From: Phycisphaeraceae bacterium
Lineage (GTDB): Bacteria; Planctomycetota; Phycisphaerae; Phycisphaerales; Phycisphaeraceae
Reading direction: 5' to 3'
Length of the DNA stretch: 64,000 nucleotides
Assembly: GCA_029260655.1 (NCBI GenBank)
Contig: JAJDCU010000001.1
Location: 1-64,000 of the forward strand
Shown: positions 25,244 to 33,343 of the stretch, piece after piece
How the letters are laid out: every line of letters starts with the position of its first letter
How positions within the stretch are numbered: the stretch's first letter is position 1
Translations under genes and position numbers: made by a program
Notes under the pieces: model-generated
Database searches by the model: none
What the model was told of the DNA's origin: nothing
The model's input: the letters and a program-made list of their open reading frames with translations, nothing else

Positions 25244-27013
25244 ATGCGAGCCGCGCTGGCGCAGATCAACCCGACCGTAGGCGATATCCAGGGCAACAGC
25301 CGGCTGATACGCCAGGCGATCCAGCGCGCGGGCGACCAGGGGGCTAAATTGGTGGTCTTCCCCGAGCTTTCGGTGATCGGGTATCCGCCCAAGGACCTGC
25401 TGCTTAAGCCCGCGGTGATCGAGGCTTGCAGTCAGGCGGTGGCTGATCTGGCCAAGGACTGCCGGGGGATCGCCGCGATCATCGGCCACCCCAGCCCGTC
25501 CGATAACCCAAGCGGCCGGCTCCTGTTCAACGCCGCGAGCCTCTGCTACGACGGCCGGGTCCGGCACCGGCGGGTCAAGAGCCTGCTGCCGACCTACGAC
25601 GTCTTCGATGAGCACCGATACTTCGAGCCCGGGCCCGATGTCCAGATCACACCGCTAAACGGGCTGAACCTTGGGATCAGCATCTGCGAAGACCTCTGGA
25701 ACGACCGCGGCATCGTCGACCGTCAGCTCTACCACGACAACCCGATCAGTGAACTGGCCAGACGCGGGGCAAACCTTTTCATTAACTGCTCGGCTTCGCC
25801 GTTTACCGTCGGCAAGCACGACATGCGCCTGGGGCTGATGAGCCAGGCGGCGATGCGTCACGGCCTGCCGGTGCTCTACTGCAACCAGGTCGGGGGCAAC
25901 GACGAGCTGGTCTTCGACGGCAACTCATGCGCGGTCGGGCCCGACGGCCGATTGATCGGTCACGCCAAAGATTTCGAGCCCGACCTGTTGATCGTGGACG
26001 TCCCGGTGCCGGGGCAGGGCGGCGCGGGCGAGCAGCCCAAGCCGACCGCGGGGGGCGAAAAGCCGCAAGCGGCGCGGATCGAATCGCGTAAGGACGGGAT
26101 CGCCTCGGCGTACCACGCGCTGGTGCTGGGGCTGCGCGACTACTGCCGAAAGTGCGGGTTCAAATCCGTCGTGCTGGGCCTAAGCGGCGGCATAGATTCG
26201 GCGGTCTGCTGCGCGGTGGCGGTCGCGGCGCTGGGCAAGGAAAACGTGCACGGGGTAGCGATGCCAAGCCGGTACTCATCCACCGGATCGGAAACCGACG
26301 CCGAGAAGCTGGCGAAGAACCTGGGCATCGTGTTCCATAGCGTCGCCATCGAGCCCGCCCACACCGCTTTTGAGCAGATGCTTGCGCCGATATTCGAGGG
26401 TACCGACCCCGGTGTCGCCGAAGAAAACATCCAGGCCCGCGCCCGCGGTGTTTTGCTCATGGCGATCAGCAACAAGTTCGGCTCGATGCTCGTGACCACC
26501 GGGAACAAGAGTGAGTTGGCCGTGGGCTACTGCACACTCTACGGCGACATGGCCGGCGGGCTGGCGGTCTTGTCGGACGTCCCCAAGACACTGGTTTACA
26601 AACTCGCTAACTGGATCAACGACAACCCCGGCTCCCCGCTTCGCATGGAGTTCGGCAAGCCGGTCATCCCCAAGGACACGATCACCAAACCCCCCAGCGC
26701 CGAGCTGCGCGAGAACCAGACCGACCAGGATTCGCTGCCGGAATACGAGGTGCTTGACGAGATCATCGAACGATTCGTCGAGCAGGAGCAATCGGCGAAG
26801 CAGATCATCGACGAGACCGGCTACGATTCAGAGATCGTCCTGAAGATGGTCCGCCTGATCGACTTGAACGAATACAAACGCAAGCAGGCCGCACCCGGGC
26901 TGAAGATCACCGGCCGGGCGTTTGGGTTTGGTCGACGCATGCCGATCGCACAGCGGTACGACAACCGGCGTGTGGTCGAGACGGACAGGAAAGAAGAAAC
27001 GCCACAGGGATGA
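25244..27013 (+). CDS. nadE: Glutamine-dependent NAD+ synthetase
   Basis: 589 residues from ATG 25244 (MRAALAQINPTVGD, family N-terminus; GGAG nine bases upstream). The N-terminal nitrilase-type amidase domain has its triad Glu in VVFPELSVIGYPP, Lys in HRRVKSLLPTYD and Cys in LGISICEDLWND. The C-terminal synthetase domain has the PP-loop LGLSGGIDSAVCCAVAV and GTDPGVAEENIQARARG, then TGNKSELAVGYCTLYGDMAG. It transfers ammonia from glutamine to deamido-NAD+ in the last step of NAD synthesis. The stop codon lies inside the first unit of the adjacent decamer repeat. Confidence 0.95.
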   Translation: MRAALAQINPTVGDIQGNSRLIRQAIQRAGDQGAKLVVFPELSVIGYPPKDLLLKPAVIEACSQAVADLAKDCRGIAAIIGHPSPSDNPSGRLLFNAASLCYDGRVRHRRVKSLLPTYDVFDEHRYFEPGPDVQITPLNGLNLGISICEDLWNDRGIVDRQLYHDNPISELARRGANLFINCSASPFTVGKHDMRLGLMSQAAMRHGLPVLYCNQVGGNDELVFDGNSCAVGPDGRLIGHAKDFEPDLLIVDVPVPGQGGAGEQPKPTAGGEKPQAARIESRKDGIASAYHALVLGLRDYCRKCGFKSVVLGLSGGIDSAVCCAVAVAALGKENVHGVAMPSRYSSTGSETDAEKLAKNLGIVFHSVAIEPAHTAFEQMLAPIFEGTDPGVAEENIQARARGVLLMAISNKFGSMLVTTGNKSELAVGYCTLYGDMAGGLAVLSDVPKTLVYKLANWINDNPGSPLRMEFGKPVIPKDTITKPPSAELRENQTDQDSLPEYEVLDEIIERFVEQEQSAKQIIDETGYDSEIVLKMVRLIDLNEYKRKQAAPGLKITGRAFGFGRRMPIAQRYDNRRVVETDRKEETPQG

Positions 27014-27094
27014 ACGCGGATGAACGCAGATAAAGCGGATAGGCAAGACGCCGGACGCGCATCCTATCAGCGTTCATCTGCGTTTATCCCTGTT
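27003..27094. repeat. Long inverted repeat of GGATGAACGC decamers between convergent genes
   Basis: Left arm: CAGGGATGAACGCGGATGAA followed by CGCAGATAAAGCGGATAGG. The right arm is its near reverse complement: ATCCTATCAGCGTTCATCTG then CGTTTATCCCTG. It sits between the nadE stop (which it supplies) and the yihY stop and could fold into a hairpin of about 30 bp, acting as a shared terminator or mRNA 3'-end stabiliser. Confidence 0.7.
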
Positions 27095-27134
27095 CCACCC
27101 GCATTTTCAGCGTCTGCGTGGTTCTGTGACTTAT

Positions 27135-28610
27135 CTACTGTCCCATCGCGTCCGCCAGCGTCGTGCCCTTGGCGGCGTTGAGTTGCGCTGTGTGCAGTTG
27201 GGCGACCACCTCGGTGCCGTCGAGCCGGGCGCGGTTGCGTTCTCGCATGGCGGCTTGCTGGCTGATGTCCAGTAGCTCATCGATGCCGATGCGCTCCGGC
27301 GGCCGGGCGAGGGTGTAGGCGGGGACGCCGGGCTCGCCGTGCTCGATGTGGTGGATGACGTTGGCGCTGGTCAGCAGGTCGATCAAGGATGCGATGGCCC
27401 GGCCGGGCAGCCCGGTCGCAGATTGCAATTCATTGGCCCGCACCGATTCACCCTGCTCGAACGCTTTGCCGATCATCACGGCCAGCGGGATCATCCACCG
27501 CGGGTCGAACAATACGTCCCGATCCTCAGCCAGGCGCTGGCTCTTGAATCGCCGGCCGTCCATCGCCTGGATCGTGTACGTCACCTCGACCCCAAACAGA
27601 ACGACCAGCCAGGTAAACCACAGCCATAGGAGGAACAGGGGGAGCAGGGCAAGCGCGCCGTAGAGGCTGGCGGTCCCGGCATAGAGGACATAAATCTTGA
27701 AGCCCTCGATGGTCCCGGTCCAGACCACCGCCGCGACAAATCCTCCGGTTAACGCTGCCCGGCTTTTGACTTTGGTGTTGGGCAGGAATTGATACATCAG
27801 GGCCAGCAGCAGCCAGGTTGTGACGAACGGGGTGATCAACGCCGTAAATCCGCCCAGCCAACCGACGGATTGTCCTGTGGCTTCCGCCGCTTGTTCGATG
27901 AGGGTGATGATCCGGCTTTGCACGAACTGCCCGGACAGTAATAGCAGCGGTGCGAGTGTGATCGCGGTGTAGTACAGCGGCAGCCGGACATACAGCGGGC
28001 GTCCATAAGGCGCGTCAAAGATGCGGTTGAAGCTGTGCTCAATCGTGGACAAGAGTTTGGTAGCCGCCAAGAGAAATATCACCACACCGACCGCACCGAT
28101 GCTTGCGAAGTTGATCCCCTCGAGCCAGTTAAGCAGGGCTTGTGCCTGCTCGTCCAGGTCTTGCAGCAAAAGCTTGTAGGACCCGGCGCGGTCGTCAGAC
28201 GCAGCGTCTTGAATCGGTGACGGTGCCGTGACGGCCTGTTCGGAGGCGGGGTCGGGTGCGTCGGTGCTGATCTCTACCGGCGCTTCTTCCCCCGTCTCTG
28301 TATCTCCCTCCGCTTCGACCCATTGCAAAGCAAAGTCGATCACGTCCTGCTTGAGTTTTTCTCGGTCTTCGACACCGACAAACGTCTGCATCACCACCAG
28401 CATCAACACGATCGTCGGCAGCAGGCTGAAGAGGGTGTGATACGTCAGCGCGGCGGCCATCTCCCCGGCCCGGTCGGCGCGCAGCTCCAAAGCGCAGTAG
28501 CGCCCAAAGTCCAGGATATATCGCAGCGACCGCTGGGCGCGCGTCAGCTCTTCCAGCGGCTCGGTCAGTAATCGGTGGACGCTATCGCGAATCCGTTGGA
28601 GCAGTTTCAT
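27135..28610 (-). CDS. YihY/BrkB-family inner-membrane protein
   Basis: 491 residues from MKLLQRIRDSVHRLL; the track start lies inside the repeat element and is rejected. The family core is visible: GEMAAALTYHTLFSLLPTIV with the first helix, then a hydrophilic, acidic insertion of ~90 residues (EGDTETGEEAPVEISTDAPD) unusual for the family, then four more transmembrane helices with FNRIFDAPYGRPLYVRLPLY and LWLWFTWLVVLFGVEVTYTI. The C-terminal ~110 residues form a winged-helix-like cytoplasmic domain (ASLIDLLTSANVIHHIEHGE). The family has no firm biochemical function. Last of a minus-strand run with yidD, rnpA and a ClC gene. Confidence 0.85.
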   Translation of the reverse strand: MKLLQRIRDSVHRLLTEPLEELTRAQRSLRYILDFGRYCALELRADRAGEMAAALTYHTLFSLLPTIVLMLVVMQTFVGVEDREKLKQDVIDFALQWVEAEGDTETGEEAPVEISTDAPDPASEQAVTAPSPIQDAASDDRAGSYKLLLQDLDEQAQALLNWLEGINFASIGAVGVVIFLLAATKLLSTIEHSFNRIFDAPYGRPLYVRLPLYYTAITLAPLLLLSGQFVQSRIITLIEQAAEATGQSVGWLGGFTALITPFVTTWLLLALMYQFLPNTKVKSRAALTGGFVAAVVWTGTIEGFKIYVLYAGTASLYGALALLPLFLLWLWFTWLVVLFGVEVTYTIQAMDGRRFKSQRLAEDRDVLFDPRWMIPLAVMIGKAFEQGESVRANELQSATGLPGRAIASLIDLLTSANVIHHIEHGEPGVPAYTLARPPERIGIDELLDISQQAAMRERNRARLDGTEVVAQLHTAQLNAAKGTTLADAMGQ

Positions 28611-28669
28611 AGGCAGATGGTCGAGCAGGGGGGCTGGGTTGTCAATACGTGTGGCCGTTATGGACTTGC

Positions 28670-28748
28670 TGTTTAGCGGCGGATCGAAGATCCGCATGTC
28701 GGTCTCATGGGCCCAGCACGGCGATCTGCGATCGCCCGCTAAACGGGG
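28670..28748. repeat. REP/BIME-like dispersed repeat, copy 2
   Basis: GTTTAGCGGCGGATCGAAGA... to ...GCGATCGCCCGCTAAACGG. Two local hairpins (GCGGATC-GAA-GATCCGC and GGCGATC-TGC-GATCGCC) lie inside 9-bp terminal inverted repeats (GTTTAGCGG / CCGCTAAAC). It is the inverted second copy of the element at 1222, with a different central ~23 bases. Located between yidD and yihY. Confidence 0.75.
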
Positions 28749-28776
28749 CCGTGCCAGGGGTATTCACCTTGTCGCA

Positions 28777-29007
28777 TTACGCCGGGTCGTACCCCGAGCC
28801 GCCGAAGGGGTGGCACTTGGCGATGCGTTTGATACCCCGCCAGGCGCCTTTGATCGGGCCGTGCTTGTGGATCGCGTCGATCATGTACTGGCTGCACGAC
28901 GGCTGGTACCGGCATTGCCCGCCGAGGAACCTGCCCAGCGTCACCCGGTACAGCAGAACGAGGAAGACGAGCACCCGGCCAAGCGTGTTGTTAAACCAAC
29001 GGATCAT
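28777..29007 (-). CDS. yidD: Membrane protein insertion efficiency factor YidD
   Basis: 76 residues, family length ~75-85. An amphipathic N-terminus ([20 protein letters not shown]) is followed by the signature [19 protein letters not shown] and [19 protein letters not shown], with the three conserved Cys. YidD helps YidC-dependent insertion of inner-membrane proteins. Its ATG overlaps the rnpA stop by four bases (translation coupling), the classic rnpA-yidD order. Confidence 0.95.
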   Translation of the reverse strand: MIRWFNNTLGRVLVFLVLLYRVTLGRFLGGQCRYQPSCSQYMIDAIHKHGPIKGAWRGIKRIAKCHPFGGSGYDPA

Positions 29008-29399
29008 GGCGTGGTCTGATCCTCGTGGTTGCTTCGTTTGGCGTTAAGTTGATGGATCTGCTGCACGGCGCTAAGCAGCATCTGCTGGTACTCCGCCAGG
29101 GCTGCCAGCTTGTGGGGCCTGACGACGACGACGATATCGTACCCGGTTGGCCAGTCGTGTTGGCTTAGCCGAAAAGCCTCGCGGAGCAGTCGCTTGACAC
29201 GGTTGCGGGCCACGGCGCCGCCTACCCGGCGGGGGACCGACAGCCCAAGTCGGCAGTAGCTTTGCCCGTTAGGCTTGCCGCACGCGGTGATCGGCCCGGC
29301 GTTCTTGCGCAGACGCGCCTCGAACACGTCGGCGAACTGTTGCCGGCCGTGCAGCCTCTGGCGGTGTCTAAACAGGAATCGGTGGGTCGTGTCGGCCAT
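29004..29399 (-). CDS. rnpA: Ribonuclease P protein component
   Basis: 131 residues. Family motifs: [12 protein letters not shown] near the start and [20 protein letters not shown] with RLLREAFR, the RNR box that binds RNase P RNA. The protein assists the RNA in trimming tRNA 5' ends. Overlaps yidD by four bases. Unusually, no rpmH lies upstream: only ~24 bp separate it from the ClC stop, and yidC and jag are also absent. Confidence 0.93.
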   Translation of the reverse strand: MADTTHRFLFRHRQRLHGRQQFADVFEARLRKNAGPITACGKPNGQSYCRLGLSVPRRVGGAVARNRVKRLLREAFRLSQHDWPTGYDIVVVVRPHKLAALAEYQQMLLSAVQQIHQLNAKRSNHEDQTTP

Positions 29400-29423
29400 C
29401 AAAGGGGTGCCGCGCAGAAAGGG

Positions 29424-31280
29424 TCAAGCCTTCTCTTCAAGCAGACGTGCATTGTAGGTCGCCAGCAGGTCCTGACGGCGAAGTAGTCCCAGGATCTTAC
29501 TCGGGTCTTCGCTGTCCACCACAGGCAACTCTTCGTAGGATTCAAACGCGAACCGTCCGATCGCGCTGGACAGGTCCATCTGCAAGGTCAACGGCTTGAC
29601 CCCCGGCATCGCCAGGTCTTCGGCCACCGCCAAACTCCCCGCATCGGACTCGAACAGGAACTGGCGTATATCGTTTAGCCCGAACAGGCCGTAGTACTTT
29701 CCCTCGGTGTCGATCACCGGGAACGACGCCTGCCGTGTCGTCGGGATCAGGTGGGCCATGTCCGCCAGCGGCATGTTCAGCGGGACGCTGATGAAGTCCT
29801 TTGCCGCGTCGTGCAGCGCATCACGGATCGACAAACCTTGCAGCACGTCGACGATGAAGTCTCCGCGGTGGGCCGGGGATTCTAGCCGGTTGGTGACCTG
29901 CTCGCGATAAATCGTCCACCTTCGGCTTAGCAGGTAGGCCAGGGCACAGACCCACATCGACGGGAGCATGAGTGTGTAGCTGGCGGTCATCTCCGAGACC
30001 ATGATCAGCGTGCTGACGGGCGTGCTTGCGGCGGCGGCGAAGAAGCTGGCCATCCCCAGGATCGCGAAGACAGGGACCTGCTCCTGCGAGACCAGCGCCG
30101 GCGTCCACTGATGAAACAGCAGCCCGACGACCGCGCCCAGGGCCCCACCGATCACCATGCTCGGGCCGAACACCCCGCCGGACCCGCCGGACCCGATCGT
30201 CAGCGAGGTGGTCAGCAGCTTGCCCAGCCCGACCGCCAGCAGCAGCAGGATCGTCAGCCGCGACGGGTCGGTCAAAATGTCTTGCAGGAAGCCGTAACCG
30301 AACGACAGCACGCTTAGGCTGCGCAAGGCCGCGCCGTCGTCCTCCACGCTCCGGATCGTGTAATACAACAGCACCGCGAACACCCCGGTCGCCAGCGCGC
30401 CGATGGCCGGCTTGATGATGTTGGGGATGCGCCACCGGTTGAACAGCGAGGTCACGCCGTAGAAGCAGCGGATGTAGACCCACGCCATCGCCGCCATCGC
30501 CGCCGCCAGCACGGTCAGCGGCAAAAGCAGGCTCGGTTGTGTGAAGGCGGCCGTCTCCACCGCGAACAGCGGCTCGAAACCAAACGCCAGACAGAACACG
30601 CAGTAGGCGATCGTGGTCGAGATGAACGCGGGGATCAGTGCCTCGGCCTCGAAGTCGGGGTCGCGGTACAAGACCTCGACGGCAAAGATCGCCCCCGCCA
30701 GCGGCGCATGGAAGATCGCGCCGATCCCCGCACCCAGCCCCGCCGCCATCAGCACCCGCCGGTCAGAATCCGGCAGCTTGAGTTTCGTCGCCAGGAACGA
30801 TCCGAACCCTGCGCCGATCTGTGCGATGGGGCCCTCACGCCCGCCTGATCCGCCAAGTCCAAGGGTGATCGCAGAGGAGAGCATTTTCACGATCGGCACA
30901 CGTGCCCGGACGATCCCGCCCTTGTTGTGATAGGCGTCGATCGCCGCGTCCGTCCCGTGGCCCTCGGCCTCAGGCGCCAGCAGGTACACCAGCGCCCCGC
31001 TGATCAGCCCGCCCAGCGTCACCGCCGCGAGCAACAGCCAGGGCGTCAAAGGCCGGTCCCCCAGCCCGTGGCCGAACACCTCCTGGTATCCCACCTCGTT
31101 GGCCGGCCCGCCCTGGTCGTACCCGACAAACCACTCCAGCCCGACATGGGTGATCGCCATGCACAGCAGGTTGAACGCGATCGCTCCCAGCCCCGCCACC
31201 ACCCCGACGATCGGCGCTAGCATGAGGCTGCGGGTGGCTTTAGGAACCAGGTGCCTCAGTGTTTTTGAGAGTCTGCTCAT
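29424..31280 (-). CDS. ClC-type chloride channel/transporter with C-terminal CBS domains
   Basis: 618 residues, about ten to twelve membrane helices. Selectivity-filter motifs are GSGGREGPIAQIGAGFGS (with the gating Glu of GREGP) and GSGGSGGVFGPSMVIGGALG; the first filter segment reads EAEGHGTDAAIDAYH. After the membrane part (about residue 440) come two CBS units (DAAKDFISVPLNMPLADMAH; LFGLNDIRQFL; PVVDSEDPSKILGLLRRQDL), which often bind adenine nucleotides. CBS-containing ClCs may be channels or H+/Cl- exchangers; the Glu equivalent to the internal proton Glu cannot be located with confidence. Start at 31280 has no clear SD. Confidence 0.92.
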   Translation of the reverse strand: MSRLSKTLRHLVPKATRSLMLAPIVGVVAGLGAIAFNLLCMAITHVGLEWFVGYDQGGPANEVGYQEVFGHGLGDRPLTPWLLLAAVTLGGLISGALVYLLAPEAEGHGTDAAIDAYHNKGGIVRARVPIVKMLSSAITLGLGGSGGREGPIAQIGAGFGSFLATKLKLPDSDRRVLMAAGLGAGIGAIFHAPLAGAIFAVEVLYRDPDFEAEALIPAFISTTIAYCVFCLAFGFEPLFAVETAAFTQPSLLLPLTVLAAAMAAMAWVYIRCFYGVTSLFNRWRIPNIIKPAIGALATGVFAVLLYYTIRSVEDDGAALRSLSVLSFGYGFLQDILTDPSRLTILLLLAVGLGKLLTTSLTIGSGGSGGVFGPSMVIGGALGAVVGLLFHQWTPALVSQEQVPVFAILGMASFFAAAASTPVSTLIMVSEMTASYTLMLPSMWVCALAYLLSRRWTIYREQVTNRLESPAHRGDFIVDVLQGLSIRDALHDAAKDFISVPLNMPLADMAHLIPTTRQASFPVIDTEGKYYGLFGLNDIRQFLFESDAGSLAVAEDLAMPGVKPLTLQMDLSSAIGRFAFESYEELPVVDSEDPSKILGLLRRQDLLATYNARLLEEKA

Positions 31281-31330
31281 GGCGAGCCACGCATCATATC
31301 AGGGAACGCTTGCCGCTGAGACTGCCCCCG

Positions 31331-31360
31331 TTCAGACCCGCGGGCGCGTGTTGTTATAGT
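31331..31360 (+). promoter_or_regulatory. Weak candidate promoter for the threonine dehydratase gene
   Basis: TTCAGA, 18-base spacer, TATAGT, about 70 bases before the ATG at 31431, in the divergent gap with the ClC gene. Confidence 0.3.
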
Positions 31361-31430
31361 ATCATCTGCCCGGCGTGGGCACCCCACCGAGCCCGGGGCA
31401 CAGACCAGCCAACCAGGAAAGCAGTTCCAG

Positions 31431-32471
31431 ATGAAGCCACAGGAGGTTGCCAGGATCACTTGCCCCCTGAATGACAAGACCCTGTCCCTGGGCGCGATCC
31501 GCGGGGCCGCCGATCTGATCGCCAAGGTGATCCCCCCGACCCCGCAGTACGCCTGGCCGCTGCTGTGTGAGCGGGCAGGAACTGAGGTCTGGGTCAAGCA
31601 CGAAAACCATACCCCCACCGGCGCGTTCAAGGTCCGCGGCGGGCTGGTACTGCTGGATCAACTCAAACGCGAGCACCCCGAACTTTCTCATGCCAATCCC
31701 CCGGGGGCTGGCGGCGGCGTCATCACCGCGACCAAAGGCAACCACGGCCAGTCCATCGGCTTCGCCGTCAAACGCCTGGGTGTCAAGGCCGTCATTGTCG
31801 TGCCCCACGGCAACAGCGTCGAGAAAAACCACGCCATGCGCGCCCTGGGCGTCGAACTGATCGAGCACGGCGACGACTTCCAGGCCGCACGCGAACACGC
31901 CCAAACACTTGCGCAACAGCGCGGATTGCTCCCCATCCCCCCGTTCCACGAATCGCTGATACGCGGCGTCGCCACCTATTGGCTGGAGTTCCTCAGCACC
32001 GCACCGCCGCTCGACGCCGTTTACGTCCCCATCGGGATGGGATCGGGTATCTGCGCGATGGCCGCCGCCCGGAAAGCCCTGAACCTGAGAACAAAAATCA
32101 TCGGCGTCGTCTCCGACCACGCCCCGACCTACGCGCTGTCCTTCGAGCAAGGCAAGCCCGTCCCACACCCCGTCAGCACGAAACTCGCCGACGGCCTGGC
32201 CTGCCGACAGCCCGACGAGCAGGCGTTAAAGATCATCTGCGAACACGCCGAGCGCATCGTCCGTGTGACGGATGATGAGGTCGCCGCCGCTATGCGCTGC
32301 TACTTCACCGACACCCACAACGTCGCCGAAGGCGCAGGCGCCGCGAGTCTGGCAGCGCTACTCAAGGAGAAAGATCAGTTGGCCGGCAAGCGAGTCGGGG
32401 TTGTCTTGACCGGCGGGAACGTGGATGCGCAGGTGTTCGGCAAAGTCCTGACGGAACGTCATCCGCGATAG
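31431..32471 (+). CDS. Threonine/serine dehydratase family PLP enzyme
   Basis: 346 residues, fold type II. The PLP lysine lies in KHENHTPTGAFKVRGG; the substrate/phosphate motifs are ATKGNHGQSIGFAVK and the Gly-rich PIGMGSGICAMAAA. VAEGAGAASLAALL lies near the end. These enzymes deaminate threonine (to 2-oxobutanoate) or serine. There is no C-terminal ACT domain, so it resembles catabolic/promiscuous dehydratases rather than feedback-regulated IlvA. A Gly-rich insertion (NPPGAGGGV) precedes the second motif. Cytoplasmic; lone gene. Confidence 0.9.
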   Translation: MKPQEVARITCPLNDKTLSLGAIRGAADLIAKVIPPTPQYAWPLLCERAGTEVWVKHENHTPTGAFKVRGGLVLLDQLKREHPELSHANPPGAGGGVITATKGNHGQSIGFAVKRLGVKAVIVVPHGNSVEKNHAMRALGVELIEHGDDFQAAREHAQTLAQQRGLLPIPPFHESLIRGVATYWLEFLSTAPPLDAVYVPIGMGSGICAMAAARKALNLRTKIIGVVSDHAPTYALSFEQGKPVPHPVSTKLADGLACRQPDEQALKIICEHAERIVRVTDDEVAAAMRCYFTDTHNVAEGAGAASLAALLKEKDQLAGKRVGVVLTGGNVDAQVFGKVLTERHPR

Positions 32472-32552
32472 GATCCAAACGCCTCTTGCTCCAACTGCTT
32501 TTTCGCACATCGTCGAGTGCAGGACTGGCCATTCTTCGTGCCGCTCGAAGGT

Positions 32553-32951
32553 TCAAACTGCTGAACCTTGCCGACGCGCCCGGCGCATCAAGCTCATTGC
32601 GCCGATCGTGAAGACCACCAGCGTCCCCGGCTCGGGGACCGCGGCGGACACATCACCCACCGGCGGCATAAACGTGTTCCAATCAGTCAGTACGACATTC
32701 AGGTCCACGATGCCGACGAACCCGTCCGGGCCACCGAACGGGAGAAGGGGGTTGTCGCCGCCGGCGACGTCGGCCCGGGGGTCGCCCGGGGGCACGGTAT
32801 TGTTCCATTCACCCAGGACGATGTTCAGGTCCTCGATGCCGACCCAATTGTCGTTGTTGAGGTCGCCGGGGATCGGATCGCCCGACGATTCCATCGCGGT
32901 GAGTCCCAGGACCATACAGAGCACGGGTACGGTGAGCCTGATCTTGTTCAT
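32553..32951 (-). CDS. Short PEP-CTERM protein with two dockerin-like repeats
   Basis: 132 residues from MNKIRLTVPVLC, with GAGGAGG upstream. Signal peptide, then almost at once two dockerin-like units, GDLNNDNWVGIEDLNIVLGE and DGFVGIVDLNVVLTDW, with Asp/Asn at calcium-binding positions. The tail is VPEPG, a hydrophobic helix and RRARR: the PEP-CTERM signal cut and anchored by an exosortase. There is practically no other domain, so it looks like an export/sorting shell without cargo. It is paralogous to the next gene: same signal peptide, same tail, same upstream region. Confidence 0.85.
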   Translation of the reverse strand: MNKIRLTVPVLCMVLGLTAMESSGDPIPGDLNNDNWVGIEDLNIVLGEWNNTVPPGDPRADVAGGDNPLLPFGGPDGFVGIVDLNVVLTDWNTFMPPVGDVSAAVPEPGTLVVFTIGAMSLMRRARRQGSAV

Positions 32952-33343
32952 GGCAACCCTCCTCGTGAGATCCTGTCCCACGGCAGTTACGGCGCGGGGG
33001 CTTGAGAAATGACCTTTCCCGCGATGAATCCGATGGCCTTACTCGGCGACATGACCGGAGGGCCCAGCCGAATCATAACCCTGGACCCGCAACATTAGCA
33101 AGCATAATTATCATGTGGGACAAAGATTCTTTTGGTGCCGTGCGAGTAAACCGAATGCCTTGCCTATCGGTAAGGAACCTGCGTGACGAGGACGCTCGGA
33201 GGGGTTTATGGCAGACAGTCTGCAAAGTATTATGGATAAGCCAGATAGGGCGGGGTTCGGCTGGCGCAGGGGAGGAGGGGCGGATATGACCGGACAGCGT
33301 GATACGGTGTCAGGCTTCAGTCTTCCTTGTGCTGCACAGGATT
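32952..33343. promoter_or_regulatory. Upstream region of first PEP-CTERM gene (duplicated block A)
   Basis: 392 bases without a credible gene. The ~345 bases next to the start are clearly alignable with 34496-34840, including the SD block, CGGCGACAT and a strongly kept AT-rich block GCAAGCATAATTATCA (about 33097-33112 here, 34644-34659 there), and a distal CTGCAAAGTATTA block. This shared part is the best place for the promoter and operator of both genes. Confidence 0.6.

Noticed and set aside
27003-27113. CRISPR-like or attachment site
   Set aside because: Ten-base units without spacers; no integrase or tRNA nearby, and the arms form one palindrome between convergent genes.
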